Assembly: GCA_016718405.1 (NCBI GenBank)
Contig: JADKDJ010000034.1
Span: 124,001 to 188,000 of the forward strand
Source of the DNA: Candidatus Rhodoferax odensensis
Lineage (GTDB): Bacteria; Pseudomonadota; Gammaproteobacteria; Burkholderiales; Burkholderiaceae_C
Length of the DNA: 64,000 nucleotides
Direction: 5' to 3'
Shown here: positions 50,140 through 61,575 of the stretch, piece after piece
Position numbering within the stretch: position 1 is the first letter of the stretch
Layout: every line of letters starts with the position of its first letter
Made by a program: the position numbers and the translations under genes
The notes under the pieces: model-generated
The model's database searches: none
Seen by the model: only the letters and a program-made list of their open reading frames with translations
Told to the model about the DNA's origin: nothing

Positions 50140-50964
50140 TTACTTCTTGCGACGCGACACGATCATGACCTGCGTGCGCTTGTTGTTGCGGGTACGGTAA
50201 CCCTTGGTCAGATTGCCCCAAGGATCGACTGGATGACGGCCCTCGCCGGTCTTGCCTTCGCCGCCGCCATGTGGGTGGTCGACCGGGTTCATCACCACAC
50301 CGCGAACGGTCGGTCGGATGCCCATCCAGCGCTTGACACCGGCTTTGCCGAGTCGACGCAGACTGTTCTCTTCATTGGCAACCTGCCCAATCGTGGCGCG
50401 GCAGTCAATGTGGATCTTGCGGACTTCACCGGAACGCATGCGGACCTGAGCATAGGTCCCTTCGCGGGCCAGCAGCGTTGCGGAAGTGCCGGCGGACCGA
50501 ACCACCTGGGCGCCCTTGCCAACCTGCAACTCGATGCAGTGAATGATCGAGCCCACAGGAATGTTTCGAATCGGCAAGGTATTGCCAACCCGGATCGGGG
50601 CCTCGGCACCATTCAGAATGGTTGCGCCAACTTCCAGACCGCGCGGTGCGATGATGTAGCGGCGCTCACCATCGGCATAACACACCAGAGCGATGTGCGC
50701 GGAACGGTTGGGGTCGTACTCAATACGCTCGACTTTTGCGGGAATGGCATCCTTGTTGCGCACAAAGTCAACCACCCGGTAGTGGTGCTTGTGGCCGCCG
50801 CCTTTGTGGCGGGTTGTGATGTGGCCATTATTGTTGCGACCCGCGTGCTGAAACTGGGGTTCCAGCAAAGCTGCGAAGGGCTCACCCTTGTGCAAATGAT
50901 CACGCGAGATCTTCACCACGCCACGACGGCCTGGTGAGGTTGGTTTCATCTTGATAACAGCCAT
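50140..50964 (-). CDS. rplB: 50S ribosomal protein L2
   Basis: 274 residues, with the highly conserved C-terminal block VRGVVMNPVDHPHGGGEGKT; the His in it lies near the peptidyl transferase centre. Length and order are standard. Confidence 0.98.
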   Translation of the reverse strand: MAVIKMKPTSPGRRGVVKISRDHLHKGEPFAALLEPQFQHAGRNNNGHITTRHKGGGHKHHYRVVDFVRNKDAIPAKVERIEYDPNRSAHIALVCYADGERRYIIAPRGLEVGATILNGAEAPIRVGNTLPIRNIPVGSIIHCIELQVGKGAQVVRSAGTSATLLAREGTYAQVRMRSGEVRKIHIDCRATIGQVANEENSLRRLGKAGVKRWMGIRPTVRGVVMNPVDHPHGGGEGKTGEGRHPVDPWGNLTKGYRTRNNKRTQVMIVSRRKK

Positions 50965-50966
50965 GA

Positions 50967-51293
50967 TTACGCAGCCTCCCCGCCAAGGTTCAGCTCTTGA
51001 CCGGGCTTGAGCGTCACGTAGGCCTTGCGAACATTGTCGCGACGCCCCACGGACTTGCCAAAACGCTTGGTCTTGCCCTTTGTGTTCACCACAGAGACGC
51101 CCTTGACCTCAACCTTGAACATCAATTCCACTGCGGCCTTGATTTCATGTTTGGTAGCGTCTTGCAGCACCTTGAACGTCACAGCATTGCTCTTCTCGGC
51201 AACCATCGTGGCTTTTTCAGACACGATCGGCGCGACCAGCACCTGCATCAGACGACCTTCTTCGAATTTGGAAATTTGGGTACCGTGGCTCAT
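50967..51293 (-). CDS. rplW: 50S ribosomal protein L23
   Basis: 108 residues with VLVAPIVSEKATMVAEKSNA and the extended loop KGKTKRFGKSVGRRDNVRKA. It docks trigger factor and SRP at the tunnel exit. The ATG overlaps the rplD stop by four bases and has AAGGAGAT upstream; a later ATG at residue 16 would give a shorter form closer to other L23 proteins. Confidence 0.96.
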   Translation of the reverse strand: MSHGTQISKFEEGRLMQVLVAPIVSEKATMVAEKSNAVTFKVLQDATKHEIKAAVELMFKVEVKGVSVVNTKGKTKRFGKSVGRRDNVRKAYVTLKPGQELNLGGEAA

Positions 51294-51910
51294 GCAAACA
51301 TCTCCTTGAGTTTGTCCATGGCAGCCTTGGTCACCAGCACCTTGCGGTAGTGCACCAACGACACTGGATCAGCGTAGCGTGGCTCGACGACGAGCACGTT
51401 AACGAGGTTGCGCGACGCGAGGTACAAATTCTCATCCACTTCGTCGGCAATCACCAACACGGACTCCAGATTCATGGCCTTGAACTTCGCCGCCAGGGGC
51501 TTGGTCTTGGGGGAGTCGACCTTGAGCGAATCCACCACCGCCAAACGGCCCTCGCGAGCGAGTTGCGACAAGATCGAAGCCATACCGGCGCGGTACATCT
51601 TCTTGTTGATCTTGTGGCTGAAGTTCTCGTCAGGCATGTTCGGGAAAATGCGACCGCCTCCGCGCCACAGGGGCGAGGACGTCATACCAGCGCGAGCGCG
51701 CCCAGTTCCCTTTTGCTTGAACGGCTTCTTGGTTGAGTGCTTGACCTGTTCGCGGTCCTTCTGGGCACGGGTGCCCTGACGCGCGTTGGCCTGGAAAGCC
51801 ACCACAACCTGGTGCACCAGGTCCTCGTTGTAAGCGCGACCAAACACAGTCTCCGGCGCTTCAAACTTGGAAGTGGCCTGACCTTGATCATTCAGGAGTT
51901 CGAGCTGCAT
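51290..51910 (-). CDS. rplD: 50S ribosomal protein L4
   Basis: 206 residues, with the tunnel loop KPFKQKGTGRARAGMTSSPL and WRGGGRIFPN. In enterobacteria L4 represses its own operon through the mRNA leader; whether this applies here is unknown. Start overlaps the rplC stop by one base (TAATG). Confidence 0.97.
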   Translation of the reverse strand: MQLELLNDQGQATSKFEAPETVFGRAYNEDLVHQVVVAFQANARQGTRAQKDREQVKHSTKKPFKQKGTGRARAGMTSSPLWRGGGRIFPNMPDENFSHKINKKMYRAGMASILSQLAREGRLAVVDSLKVDSPKTKPLAAKFKAMNLESVLVIADEVDENLYLASRNLVNVLVVEPRYADPVSLVHYRKVLVTKAAMDKLKEMFA

Positions 51911-52596
51911 TAGTTCGCTCCTTTCGTCGCTTCATCTTTGGACTTGACCTTGATTGCAGGGCGAACCGTGACAAAACCGCCGGTTGAACCAGGAACCGCA
52001 CCCTTGATCAACAACAGCTGACGCGCTTCATCGATGCGAATCACATCCAGGTTTTGTGTCGTGACAATGTCCACACCCAGGTGGCCCGTCATGCGCTTAC
52101 CCGGAAACACGCGACCAGGGTCCTGCGCCATACCAATTGAGCCCGGCACGTTGTGCGAACGGCTGTTACCGTGGGACGCACGCTGTGAACTCATGTGGTG
52201 ACGCTTGATCGTTCCCGCGTAGCCCTTGCCGATAGTCGTCCCCTGCACGTCGACCTTTTGGCCTACGGCAAAGATGGCACTGACCGGCAGCACCGCGCCC
52301 GGCTGGTACTGCCCAGCGGTGTCGGCGGTGACACGGAATTCCTGAATGACTTCACCGGCTTCAACGCCTGCTTTCGCAAGGTGGCCAGCGGCGGGCTTGC
52401 TAACACGAGACGACTTGCGCGAACCAAACGTCACCTGCAAGGCAACGTAGCCGTCATTCTCTTGGGTTTTGACCTGGGTCACTCGGTTGTTCGATACATC
52501 TACTACCGTGACGGGAACCGCATCCCCGTCCTCGGTAAATAGGCGCATCATGCCAACCTTGCGCCCCAGCAACCCTAAGCGATTGCTAAGACTCAT
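51910..52596 (-). CDS. rplC: 50S ribosomal protein L3
   Basis: 228 residues, LGLLGRKVGMMRLFTEDGDA and the conserved loop HMSSQRASHGNSRSHNVPGSIG that reaches the peptidyl transferase centre. ATG at 52596 has ACGGAGA upstream; a longer start at 52632 was rejected. It is the first gene after the internal promoter. Confidence 0.97.
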   Translation of the reverse strand: MSLSNRLGLLGRKVGMMRLFTEDGDAVPVTVVDVSNNRVTQVKTQENDGYVALQVTFGSRKSSRVSKPAAGHLAKAGVEAGEVIQEFRVTADTAGQYQPGAVLPVSAIFAVGQKVDVQGTTIGKGYAGTIKRHHMSSQRASHGNSRSHNVPGSIGMAQDPGRVFPGKRMTGHLGVDIVTTQNLDVIRIDEARQLLLIKGAVPGSTGGFVTVRPAIKVKSKDEATKGAN

Positions 52597-52712
52597 TGTT
52601 TTCTCCGTAACCCTCAACCACGGCAACTTCAATTGGCTGCCATGTGTTTACATGAGGGACTGTTAATAAAACTCGACTGAAAGCGCCAAGGCGCAACCCG
52701 AAGAGCTCTCCA

Positions 52713-52741
52713 TTATATGCCGATCCCTCCAACTTGGCAAG
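52713..52741 (-). promoter_or_regulatory. Strong sigma-70 promoter for the rplC-rpsQ operon
   Basis: On the minus strand TTGCCA (52741-52736), 17-base spacer, TATAAT (52718-52713). It predicts a transcript with a leader of about 110 bases before rplC, separating rpsJ from the rest of the S10 genes. Confidence 0.8.
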
Positions 52742-52830
52742 GCACTGGTCACATCCTTAGATGACCGACCGACCGCAGCCAGGTTGGATGTCGACCCAGG
52801 GCGGCCGCCATGCCGACCCCGGTCGATCGA

Positions 52831-53145
52831 TTACTGCAGCTTGATCTCGACGTCGACGCCCGCGGGCAGGTCAAGCTTCATCAGCGCGTCAACGGTCTTG
52901 TCGGTGGGGTCAACAATGTCCATGAGGCGTTGGTGTGTGCGAATCTCCAACTGATCGCGGCTGGTCTTGTTGACGTGCGGCGAGCGCAGGATGTCGAAGC
53001 GCTTCATGCGCGTCGGCAAGGGCACGGGGCCTTTGACGATGGCGCCAGTGCGCTTGGCGGTGTCCACAATCTCAGCGGCCGATTGGTCGATGAGCTTGTA
53101 GTCGAACGCCTTCAAACGAATGCGAATCTTTTGCTTGGTAGCCAT
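52831..53145 (-). CDS. rpsJ: 30S ribosomal protein S10
   Basis: 104 residues, KIRIRLKAFDYKLIDQSAAE and GPVPLPTRMKRFDILRSPHV, full S10 (NusE), which also takes part in antitermination. 74 bases downstream of tuf and probably cotranscribed with the str genes. Confidence 0.98.
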   Translation of the reverse strand: MATKQKIRIRLKAFDYKLIDQSAAEIVDTAKRTGAIVKGPVPLPTRMKRFDILRSPHVNKTSRDQLEIRTHQRLMDIVDPTDKTVDALMKLDLPAGVDVEIKLQ

Positions 53146-53219
53146 GGTTTTCCTTAATTAGTTGAGGACAGAGCTAGCGCGCCAAGGCGTCGCCGCGGTC
53201 TGTCCCGCAAACACATTGG

Positions 53220-54409
<1,190 letters not shown>

Positions 54410-54630
54410 TCTCAATTCTCCAAAGAGCAGTTCCCGTGTATTGGTTTAACGTTTGCACCTGATTGCTTGATCGCCCCGCACGGGAACAGGGCGGCACCAG
54501 ATCGCAGACAAGAAAATCGAATCAAAAGGGTCAGAACATATCGCCTGCGCGAGTGATCCGAGCCGCAAATTCCAAACAGAGGTGCCGGAGCAAAACTCGC
54601 CACGCGAATCCTGATCTGGCCCCGACGTCG

Positions 54631-56733
<2,103 letters not shown>

Positions 56734-56882
56734 GATAAATCCTAGGTTGCTCAAACGAATTCAATTGCCGCGAACAGCGCGGCGTCGCGAACAGCGTCAC
56801 AGCTGGTTACGTCGGCATTGACAGTGCGCAAGGCACAGCAAGCCGACGCAGCCTCGCACAAACGCTGCGCAGTAACCGCTGC

Positions 56883-57356
56883 TTAGAAGCGGAAGTGCGA
56901 GAAGGCCTTGTTGGCCTCAGCCATGCGGTGAACTTCGTCACGCTTCTTCATGGCGCCGCCACGACCTTCCGTGGCTTCAAGCAATTCATTAGCCAGGCGC
57001 AAAGCCATCGACTTCTCGCCACGCTTGCGCGCGGCCTCCTTGATCCAGCGCATCGACAACGCCAGGCGACGAACCGGCCGCACTTCAACGGGCACCTGGT
57101 AGTTGGCACCACCGACGCGGCGGGACTTCACCTCAACCATCGGCTTGACGTTGTTAATGGCGACTGTGAACGCCTCGACCGGATCTTTGCCGGGGTGCTT
57201 CTTCTCGATCTGCTCCAGCGCACCATAAATGATGCGCTCTGCGACCGCCTTCTTGCCGCCTTCCATGATCACGTTCATGAATTTGGACAACTCGACATTG
57301 CCGAATTTCGGATCCGGCAGGATTTCACGTTTAGGGACTTCGCGACGACGTGGCAT
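56883..57356 (-). CDS. rpsG: 30S ribosomal protein S7
   Basis: 157 residues, MPRRREVPKREILPDPKFGN and GGANYQVPVEVRPVRRLALS, full S7, which nucleates assembly of the 30S head. 173 bases downstream of rpsL. Confidence 0.98.
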   Translation of the reverse strand: MPRRREVPKREILPDPKFGNVELSKFMNVIMEGGKKAVAERIIYGALEQIEKKHPGKDPVEAFTVAINNVKPMVEVKSRRVGGANYQVPVEVRPVRRLALSMRWIKEAARKRGEKSMALRLANELLEATEGRGGAMKKRDEVHRMAEANKAFSHFRF

Positions 57357-57529
57357 TTTTTCACCTCTTTGCTTCAGTTGACACCCTTGCGGATGCCGCG
57401 AAAACCATCATGGCCTTCACTTACTCGACCCAACATCGGGTCACTTCGCTGTATCACCGCGCCACGCGGGAAACAGCACCTTCTAACTTGGACCGACCAG
57501 GGCCTGTTTAGCCTTGGACTCAGGTCAAT

Positions 57530-57907
57530 TTACTTGGCCTTTGGCTTCTTGGCACCGTACTTGGAGCGCGACTGCTTGCGGTCTTTCACGCCTTGCAAGT
57601 CGAGCGAACCACGCACGATGTGGTAACGCACACCGGGCAAATCCTTGACACGACCGCCACGAACCAGCACCACGCTGTGTTCTTGCAGGTTGTGGCCTTC
57701 GCCGCCGATGTAGGAAATGACTTCGAACCCATTGGTCAAGCGCACTTTGGCAACTTTACGCAGGGCCGAGTTTGGCTTCTTGGGGGTCGTGGTGTACACA
57801 CGGGTGCAGACACCGCGACGCTGCGGAGAGTTCTGCATCGCAGGACTCTTCGACTTGATGGTCTCGACCTCGCGGCCTTGACGCACTAGCTGGTTGATGG
57901 TTGGCAT
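57530..57907 (-). CDS. rpsL: 30S ribosomal protein S12
   Basis: 125 residues, [40 protein letters not shown] carries the lysine whose changes give streptomycin resistance, here wild type (KPNSALRK), and [20 protein letters not shown] is intact. Decoding-centre protein. First gene of the str operon. Confidence 0.98.
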
Positions 57908-57987
57908 TGAAAAACGTCCCTAAACGTCTGAAAAAGCAGTAATGACTCGAAAACGTGAAACCCTTCGGAAATTCCGAAAAGCCTTCG

Positions 57988-58016
57988 ATCATAACAGGTC
58001 ACCCAGCAAGGGACAA
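57988..58016 (-). promoter_or_regulatory. Sigma-70 promoter of the str operon (rpsL)
   Basis: Minus strand TTGTCC (58016-58011), 17-base spacer, TATGAT (57993-57988), giving a leader of about 75 bases that contains a short TTCGGAA/TTCCGAA hairpin before rpsL. Confidence 0.7.
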
Positions 58017-58166
58017 GAAGTTCTATGGCAAAGACGGCTGCACGTTCACCTGGCCCGGTCAACGCTCGGACAATCACTCAGAAATGTCGATCCGGGTCGG
58101 CCTGTCCGACATTTGGGACCGGCGCCGACGCCGACACGGCACTTACCCGAGGGCCGAGGCAGCCCC

Positions 58167-59330
58167 TCACTTGATCCACAAACGCATGGCGTCCCATGCC
58201 CGCCCAAACACGCCGGCCTGCTCTACCGCCTCCAATGCCACCAGCGGCACATCAACCAAAGGCTGGTCATCCAGGGTGACTTTCAACAGACCCAATTGCT
58301 GCCCTTTATTGAACGGCGCCACCAGGGGGTCGCTGCGCGAGACCTGTGTCTTGATCTTTGTCGAACTGCCTGCCGGCACCGCAACAATCAAGTTCTGCGC
58401 CTGTCCCAGCTTGACCGTCGGCGCCTTGCCCTTCCAGACTGCGGGGGTAACGACCGCCTGATTCGCATCAAACAGTTTGATCGCCTCGTAGGCGGTGTAG
58501 CCCCAATTGAGCAGTTTTTGCGACTCGTTGGCGCGCGCGTTGTCGCTGGCGGAGCCCAGCACAATCGATAGCAGTCGACGCGAACCAGCCCCGCCGGGTC
58601 CAGCAAGGTTGGGAAAATCGCGCTTGGCGGTTGCAACCAAACAGTAACCCGCTGCATCGGTGTGTCCGGTCTTCAAGCCATCCACGGTCGGATCCCGGTA
58701 CAGCAGCAGATTGCGGTTGCTGTCGTTGGCGGCGGGTGTACCTGCATAACGGTACTTCTTGATCGCGTAGTAGGGCACATACTGAGGGAAGTCCCGCATC
58801 AAGCGGGTCGCCAGGATGCTGAGGTCGCGGGCCGTAGTGGTGTGTCCGGCCTCGGTCAAGCCCTCGGGATTCTTGTAGCTCGTGGCTTTCATGCCCATCG
58901 CCCTGGCCTGCTCATTCATCATCTGAACAAATCGCTCGGCTGAGCCGCCCACGCCCTCGGCCAACGCCATCGTGGCGTCGTTGCCCGACTGCACGATCAT
59001 TCCCTTGATCAGGTCCTCCACCGGCACTTGCATCTTGGGGTCGATGAACATGCGTGAGCCGGGCATTTTCCAGGCTCGCTCACTGACCGGCAGAGTCTGC
59101 TTGAGGTCGAGTTTCTTGACTCGCAGGGCGTCAAACACCAGGTAGGCGCTCATCAACTTGGTCAACGAAGCCGGTTCGACCGGCGCATCAATGTCCTTTT
59201 GCGCCAACAGCTGATTGGCCGTAACGTCCAGCAGCAAATAGGCTCGAGCCGCTATCTCCGGTGGCTGTGGCGTCTGCGCGGCAACCGTTACACAACAGAC
59301 CGTCGACAAAAGAAGTAGTAGTTTTTTCAT
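58167..59330 (-). CDS. D-alanyl-D-alanine carboxypeptidase (PBP5/6 family)
   Basis: 387 residues with a signal peptide (1-19, LLLLLSTVCCVTVAAQ). Serine DD-peptidase motifs: SxxK in ASLTKLM near 54-60, SGN in QSGNDATMAL and KTG in GLKTGHTDAAGYC. A C-terminal beta domain and an amphipathic anchor helix (FGRAWDAMRLWIK) follow. It trims the terminal D-Ala of peptidoglycan stem peptides at the outer face of the inner membrane. It follows the ferredoxin-like gene by 73 bases. Confidence 0.94.
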   Translation of the reverse strand: MKKLLLLLSTVCCVTVAAQTPQPPEIAARAYLLLDVTANQLLAQKDIDAPVEPASLTKLMSAYLVFDALRVKKLDLKQTLPVSERAWKMPGSRMFIDPKMQVPVEDLIKGMIVQSGNDATMALAEGVGGSAERFVQMMNEQARAMGMKATSYKNPEGLTEAGHTTTARDLSILATRLMRDFPQYVPYYAIKKYRYAGTPAANDSNRNLLLYRDPTVDGLKTGHTDAAGYCLVATAKRDFPNLAGPGGAGSRRLLSIVLGSASDNARANESQKLLNWGYTAYEAIKLFDANQAVVTPAVWKGKAPTVKLGQAQNLIVAVPAGSSTKIKTQVSRSDPLVAPFNKGQQLGLLKVTLDDQPLVDVPLVALEAVEQAGVFGRAWDAMRLWIK

Positions 59331-59403
59331 GGAAATACGTCAGAAACATCTGTACCGGGCCATCGAACTCGATAGCCAGGCCAGTCAGAAGGAAAGGAGG
59401 CGA

Positions 59404-59787
59404 TCAGCGCGCCAGATTGGCCGGCGTCAGCAATCGATTAACGATCACGCCATGCTTCAGGTGCGAGTCGACGATTTCGTCGATATCGGATTCGTCAACG
59501 TAGGTGTACCAAACACCTTCCGGATAGACCACGACCACCGGACCCGCGGCACAGCGGTCCAGACAACCAGCCCGGTTGACCCGTACTTTGCCAGGCCCCG
59601 CCAGGCCCGCCGCTTTGACCTGCGCCTTGCACCGATCAAAAGCCGCCTGGGCCCCTTGCTGGCTGCAGCAGGCCTCACCCGGCTTACGCTCGTTAAGGCA
59701 GAAGAAGACATGTCGCTGGTAGAAACCGGGGCCGACGCTCGGGTCGGCAATACGCGGCGAGGCCGCGCCGTTTTGAATGTCACTCAT
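59404..59787 (-). CDS. Thioredoxin-like 2Fe-2S ferredoxin-domain protein
   Basis: 127 residues. The core YQRHVFFCLNERKPGEACCS ... VRVNRAGCLDRCAAGPVVVVYPEGVWYTYV carries the Cys set of thioredoxin-fold 2Fe-2S ferredoxins (C-x(10-11)-C ... C-x3-C). These are related to NuoE-type and Azotobacter 2Fe-2S proteins; physiological partner unknown. It lies 9 bases after the VanZ gene and upstream of the carboxypeptidase on the same strand. Confidence 0.88.
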   Translation of the reverse strand: MSDIQNGAASPRIADPSVGPGFYQRHVFFCLNERKPGEACCSQQGAQAAFDRCKAQVKAAGLAGPGKVRVNRAGCLDRCAAGPVVVVYPEGVWYTYVDESDIDEIVDSHLKHGVIVNRLLTPANLAR

Positions 59788-59796
59788 GCGTCAATT

Positions 59797-60891
59797 CTAG
59801 TTTCTCGCCTCCCGACGCCACGCCTGGGGGAGGACATAGGCAAGGGTGGCATAGGGCCACAACCATCCCAACCATTGCGCAACGCCGTGAAATCGGATGA
59901 AGCGCCCCTGCTCCCAAGCCTGCAAGGTCTGCGCAAAGTACGGGTTGGCCGGCGCTTGATTGATAAGACTCAAATAGATCCCCAAAGCCAATAGCAGCAC
60001 CGCCACGCTAACGCGATTGTGCGCAGGCAGCAGGGCCAAAGCACTCACCACGGCCAGCGTCAAACCCGCCTTGGCCGGTGAGCCGAACCAGGCCCAGGCA
60101 TGGTCTGGCCCCCAGCTCAAAGCCGCCGACAAAGCCGAAGTGCCCAAACCGGCCAGCAATAGGACGAACACGAACCAGGCGCGATGCGCAACCGAACGAA
60201 TGATGCAATAGCCCAACAGAACCGGTATCAACAGGCCCAACATCACACAGACCATTTCAGCAACAGGAACGAGCGGCTGTAATTCGATCTCTCGCAACGG
60301 CAGCCAATCAAGGAACGGCGTATCCGACAAGGCCTCTGCGAGTGCGGTCTCCAGTCGCTCAAACACCTGGCCCAGGCCAAACGGCACTGCCGCAGGGAAT
60401 AGCAAGGCAACAGGCCACAACGCCAGCAGCACGAGCGCGCCACGTGCCTCAGGCACGAACCAGCGGCCCCGGAACCGACTCCACCGGTCAAGCAGTCCCC
60501 CCTGCTCCAAGGCCGACGCCGTCAAGGCGCCCAGCCAAGCGCCCGTGATGTTGAGGGCGAAGTCCAGGTTCGACGGCACGCGTGCCGGCAGGTAAGTCTG
60601 CAGTGTCTCCATCGTCACTGACAGCAGCGCCCCGGCAAGCGTGGCCGCGACGACGCCACGATGCACCCGTTGCGAGCGCATCGCGCTCAGCGCCAGAAAG
60701 AACCCAAGCGGCGCGTAGCCAAGAACATTGATCGCAACATCAAAGCCGGTCCAGTACTTTGGGAGCGGTGCGGTCAGGAACGCCCATGGCGCCATCCCTT
60801 GATCGCGCCATTCAGAAAACGGATACAGGCTGGCATACGCCACCAAACCGATGTAGATCCAGGACAGTGGCCAAGCCGAGGTCTTGTGCAT
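59797..60891 (-). CDS. VanZ-family multi-pass membrane protein
   Basis: 364 residues with about nine hydrophobic helices. The first 120 residues (SLYPFSEWRDQG ... KYWTGFDVAINVLGYAPLGFFLALS) match VanZ domains; the C-terminal part is an extra membrane region. VanZ proteins confer low-level teicoplanin resistance in enterococci; their role in proteobacteria is unknown. It follows the HemJ-like gene by 12 bases. Confidence 0.85.
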   Translation of the reverse strand: MHKTSAWPLSWIYIGLVAYASLYPFSEWRDQGMAPWAFLTAPLPKYWTGFDVAINVLGYAPLGFFLALSAMRSQRVHRGVVAATLAGALLSVTMETLQTYLPARVPSNLDFALNITGAWLGALTASALEQGGLLDRWSRFRGRWFVPEARGALVLLALWPVALLFPAAVPFGLGQVFERLETALAEALSDTPFLDWLPLREIELQPLVPVAEMVCVMLGLLIPVLLGYCIIRSVAHRAWFVFVLLLAGLGTSALSAALSWGPDHAWAWFGSPAKAGLTLAVVSALALLPAHNRVSVAVLLLALGIYLSLINQAPANPYFAQTLQAWEQGRFIRFHGVAQWLGWLWPYATLAYVLPQAWRREARN

Positions 60892-60903
60892 CGGCGAACT
60901 GAA

Positions 60904-61332
60904 TCAGAACGGTTTGACCACCACAAGGATGACCGCAGCCGTCAGCAGCAAAACCGGAAGCTCGTTAAACCAGCGGTACCAGACATGGCTGCGCCCTGCC
61001 GCTCCTCGCACGAACCCGCTCAACATGCGGCCGCACAGGACGTGGTAAATCAGCACCAGAACCACCACCCCGAGCTTGGCGTGCAGCCACCCATTGCCGG
61101 GGCCTTGTCCAACGCCATAGCCCAGCCACAGCCACAAACCCAGCCCGACGGCCGGCACCGCCAAGATGGTCGAAAACCGCAGCAACTTGGTCGCCATCAG
61201 CAGCAGCCGCTGCCGCTCCGCCACTGAATCGGGCGCCGCCATGGCCAGATTGACGAAGATTCTGGGTAAATAAAACAGACCGGCAAACCAGCTGGCCACG
61301 AACACGATATGAAACGATTTGACCCACAGCAT
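60904..61332 (-). CDS. hemJ: HemJ/CopD-family membrane protein, likely protoporphyrinogen oxidase HemJ
   Basis: 142 residues, the usual HemJ length, with four helices. It starts MLWVKSFHIVFVASWFAGLF with conserved His, and has HAKLGVVVLVLIYHVLCG in the third helix and WFNELPVLLL near the end. HemJ oxidises protoporphyrinogen IX in bacteria lacking HemG/HemY. Its position beside hemB supports the haem role. ATG at 61332 was preferred to ATG at 61359; neither has a strong ribosome site. An intrinsic terminator lies 57 bases upstream, so it needs a promoter of its own or readthrough. Confidence 0.75.
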   Translation of the reverse strand: MLWVKSFHIVFVASWFAGLFYLPRIFVNLAMAAPDSVAERQRLLLMATKLLRFSTILAVPAVGLGLWLWLGYGVGQGPGNGWLHAKLGVVVLVLIYHVLCGRMLSGFVRGAAGRSHVWYRWFNELPVLLLTAAVILVVVKPF

Positions 61333-61388
61333 GCGTGGCAGTTTAGTCGGATTGGCCATGGGCGCTCGGGCGCCAGATTGACGCGCGC

Positions 61389-61416
61389 AAAAAAAACCCC
61401 AGCACGTGGGCTGGGG
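61389..61416 (-). terminator. Intrinsic terminator of the hemJ-hemB intergenic RNA
   Basis: CCCCAGC, six-base loop, GCTGGGG on the minus strand, followed by eight T. Confidence 0.88.
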
Positions 61417-61488
61417 TGGTAAGCCTTTTTTGCTGTCACACATCAAGGCCCCGCTCAGGGAGGAAAAGCGGGAGGTGGCGAACCACCT
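61389..61488 (-). ncRNA. Candidate ~100-nt small RNA between hemJ and hemB (hemB/anti-hemB region)
   Basis: Starting from a consensus promoter, the predicted RNA opens with AGGUGG-UUCG-CCACCU (UUCG tetraloop, 61488-61473). It continues with CCCGCU/AGCGGG enclosing the loop UUUCCUCCCUG (61472-61450), a GCCUU/AAGGC stem (about 61449-61423), and ends with CCCCAGC/GCUGGGG and eight U (61416-61389). The CCUCC loop is complementary to a Shine-Dalgarno. A structured 'hemB/anti-hemB' RNA motif has been described upstream of hemB in betaproteobacteria, and the position fits; whether this is that motif is not proven. Confidence 0.75.
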
Positions 61489-61494
61489 GCTTGC

Positions 61495-61523
61495 AATTTA
61501 TCAAAATCTCGTGGCCTTTTCAA
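61495..61523 (-). promoter_or_regulatory. Sigma-70 promoter for the intergenic small RNA
   Basis: Minus strand TTGAAA (61523-61518), 17-base spacer, TAAATT (61500-61495). The predicted start, about 7 bases on, coincides with the first base of the UUCG hairpin. Confidence 0.8.
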
Positions 61524-61575
61524 GTCATTGCGTGAAATTTTTCTTGGCCCCGCCCGTTCAGGCACAATTTTGGCT

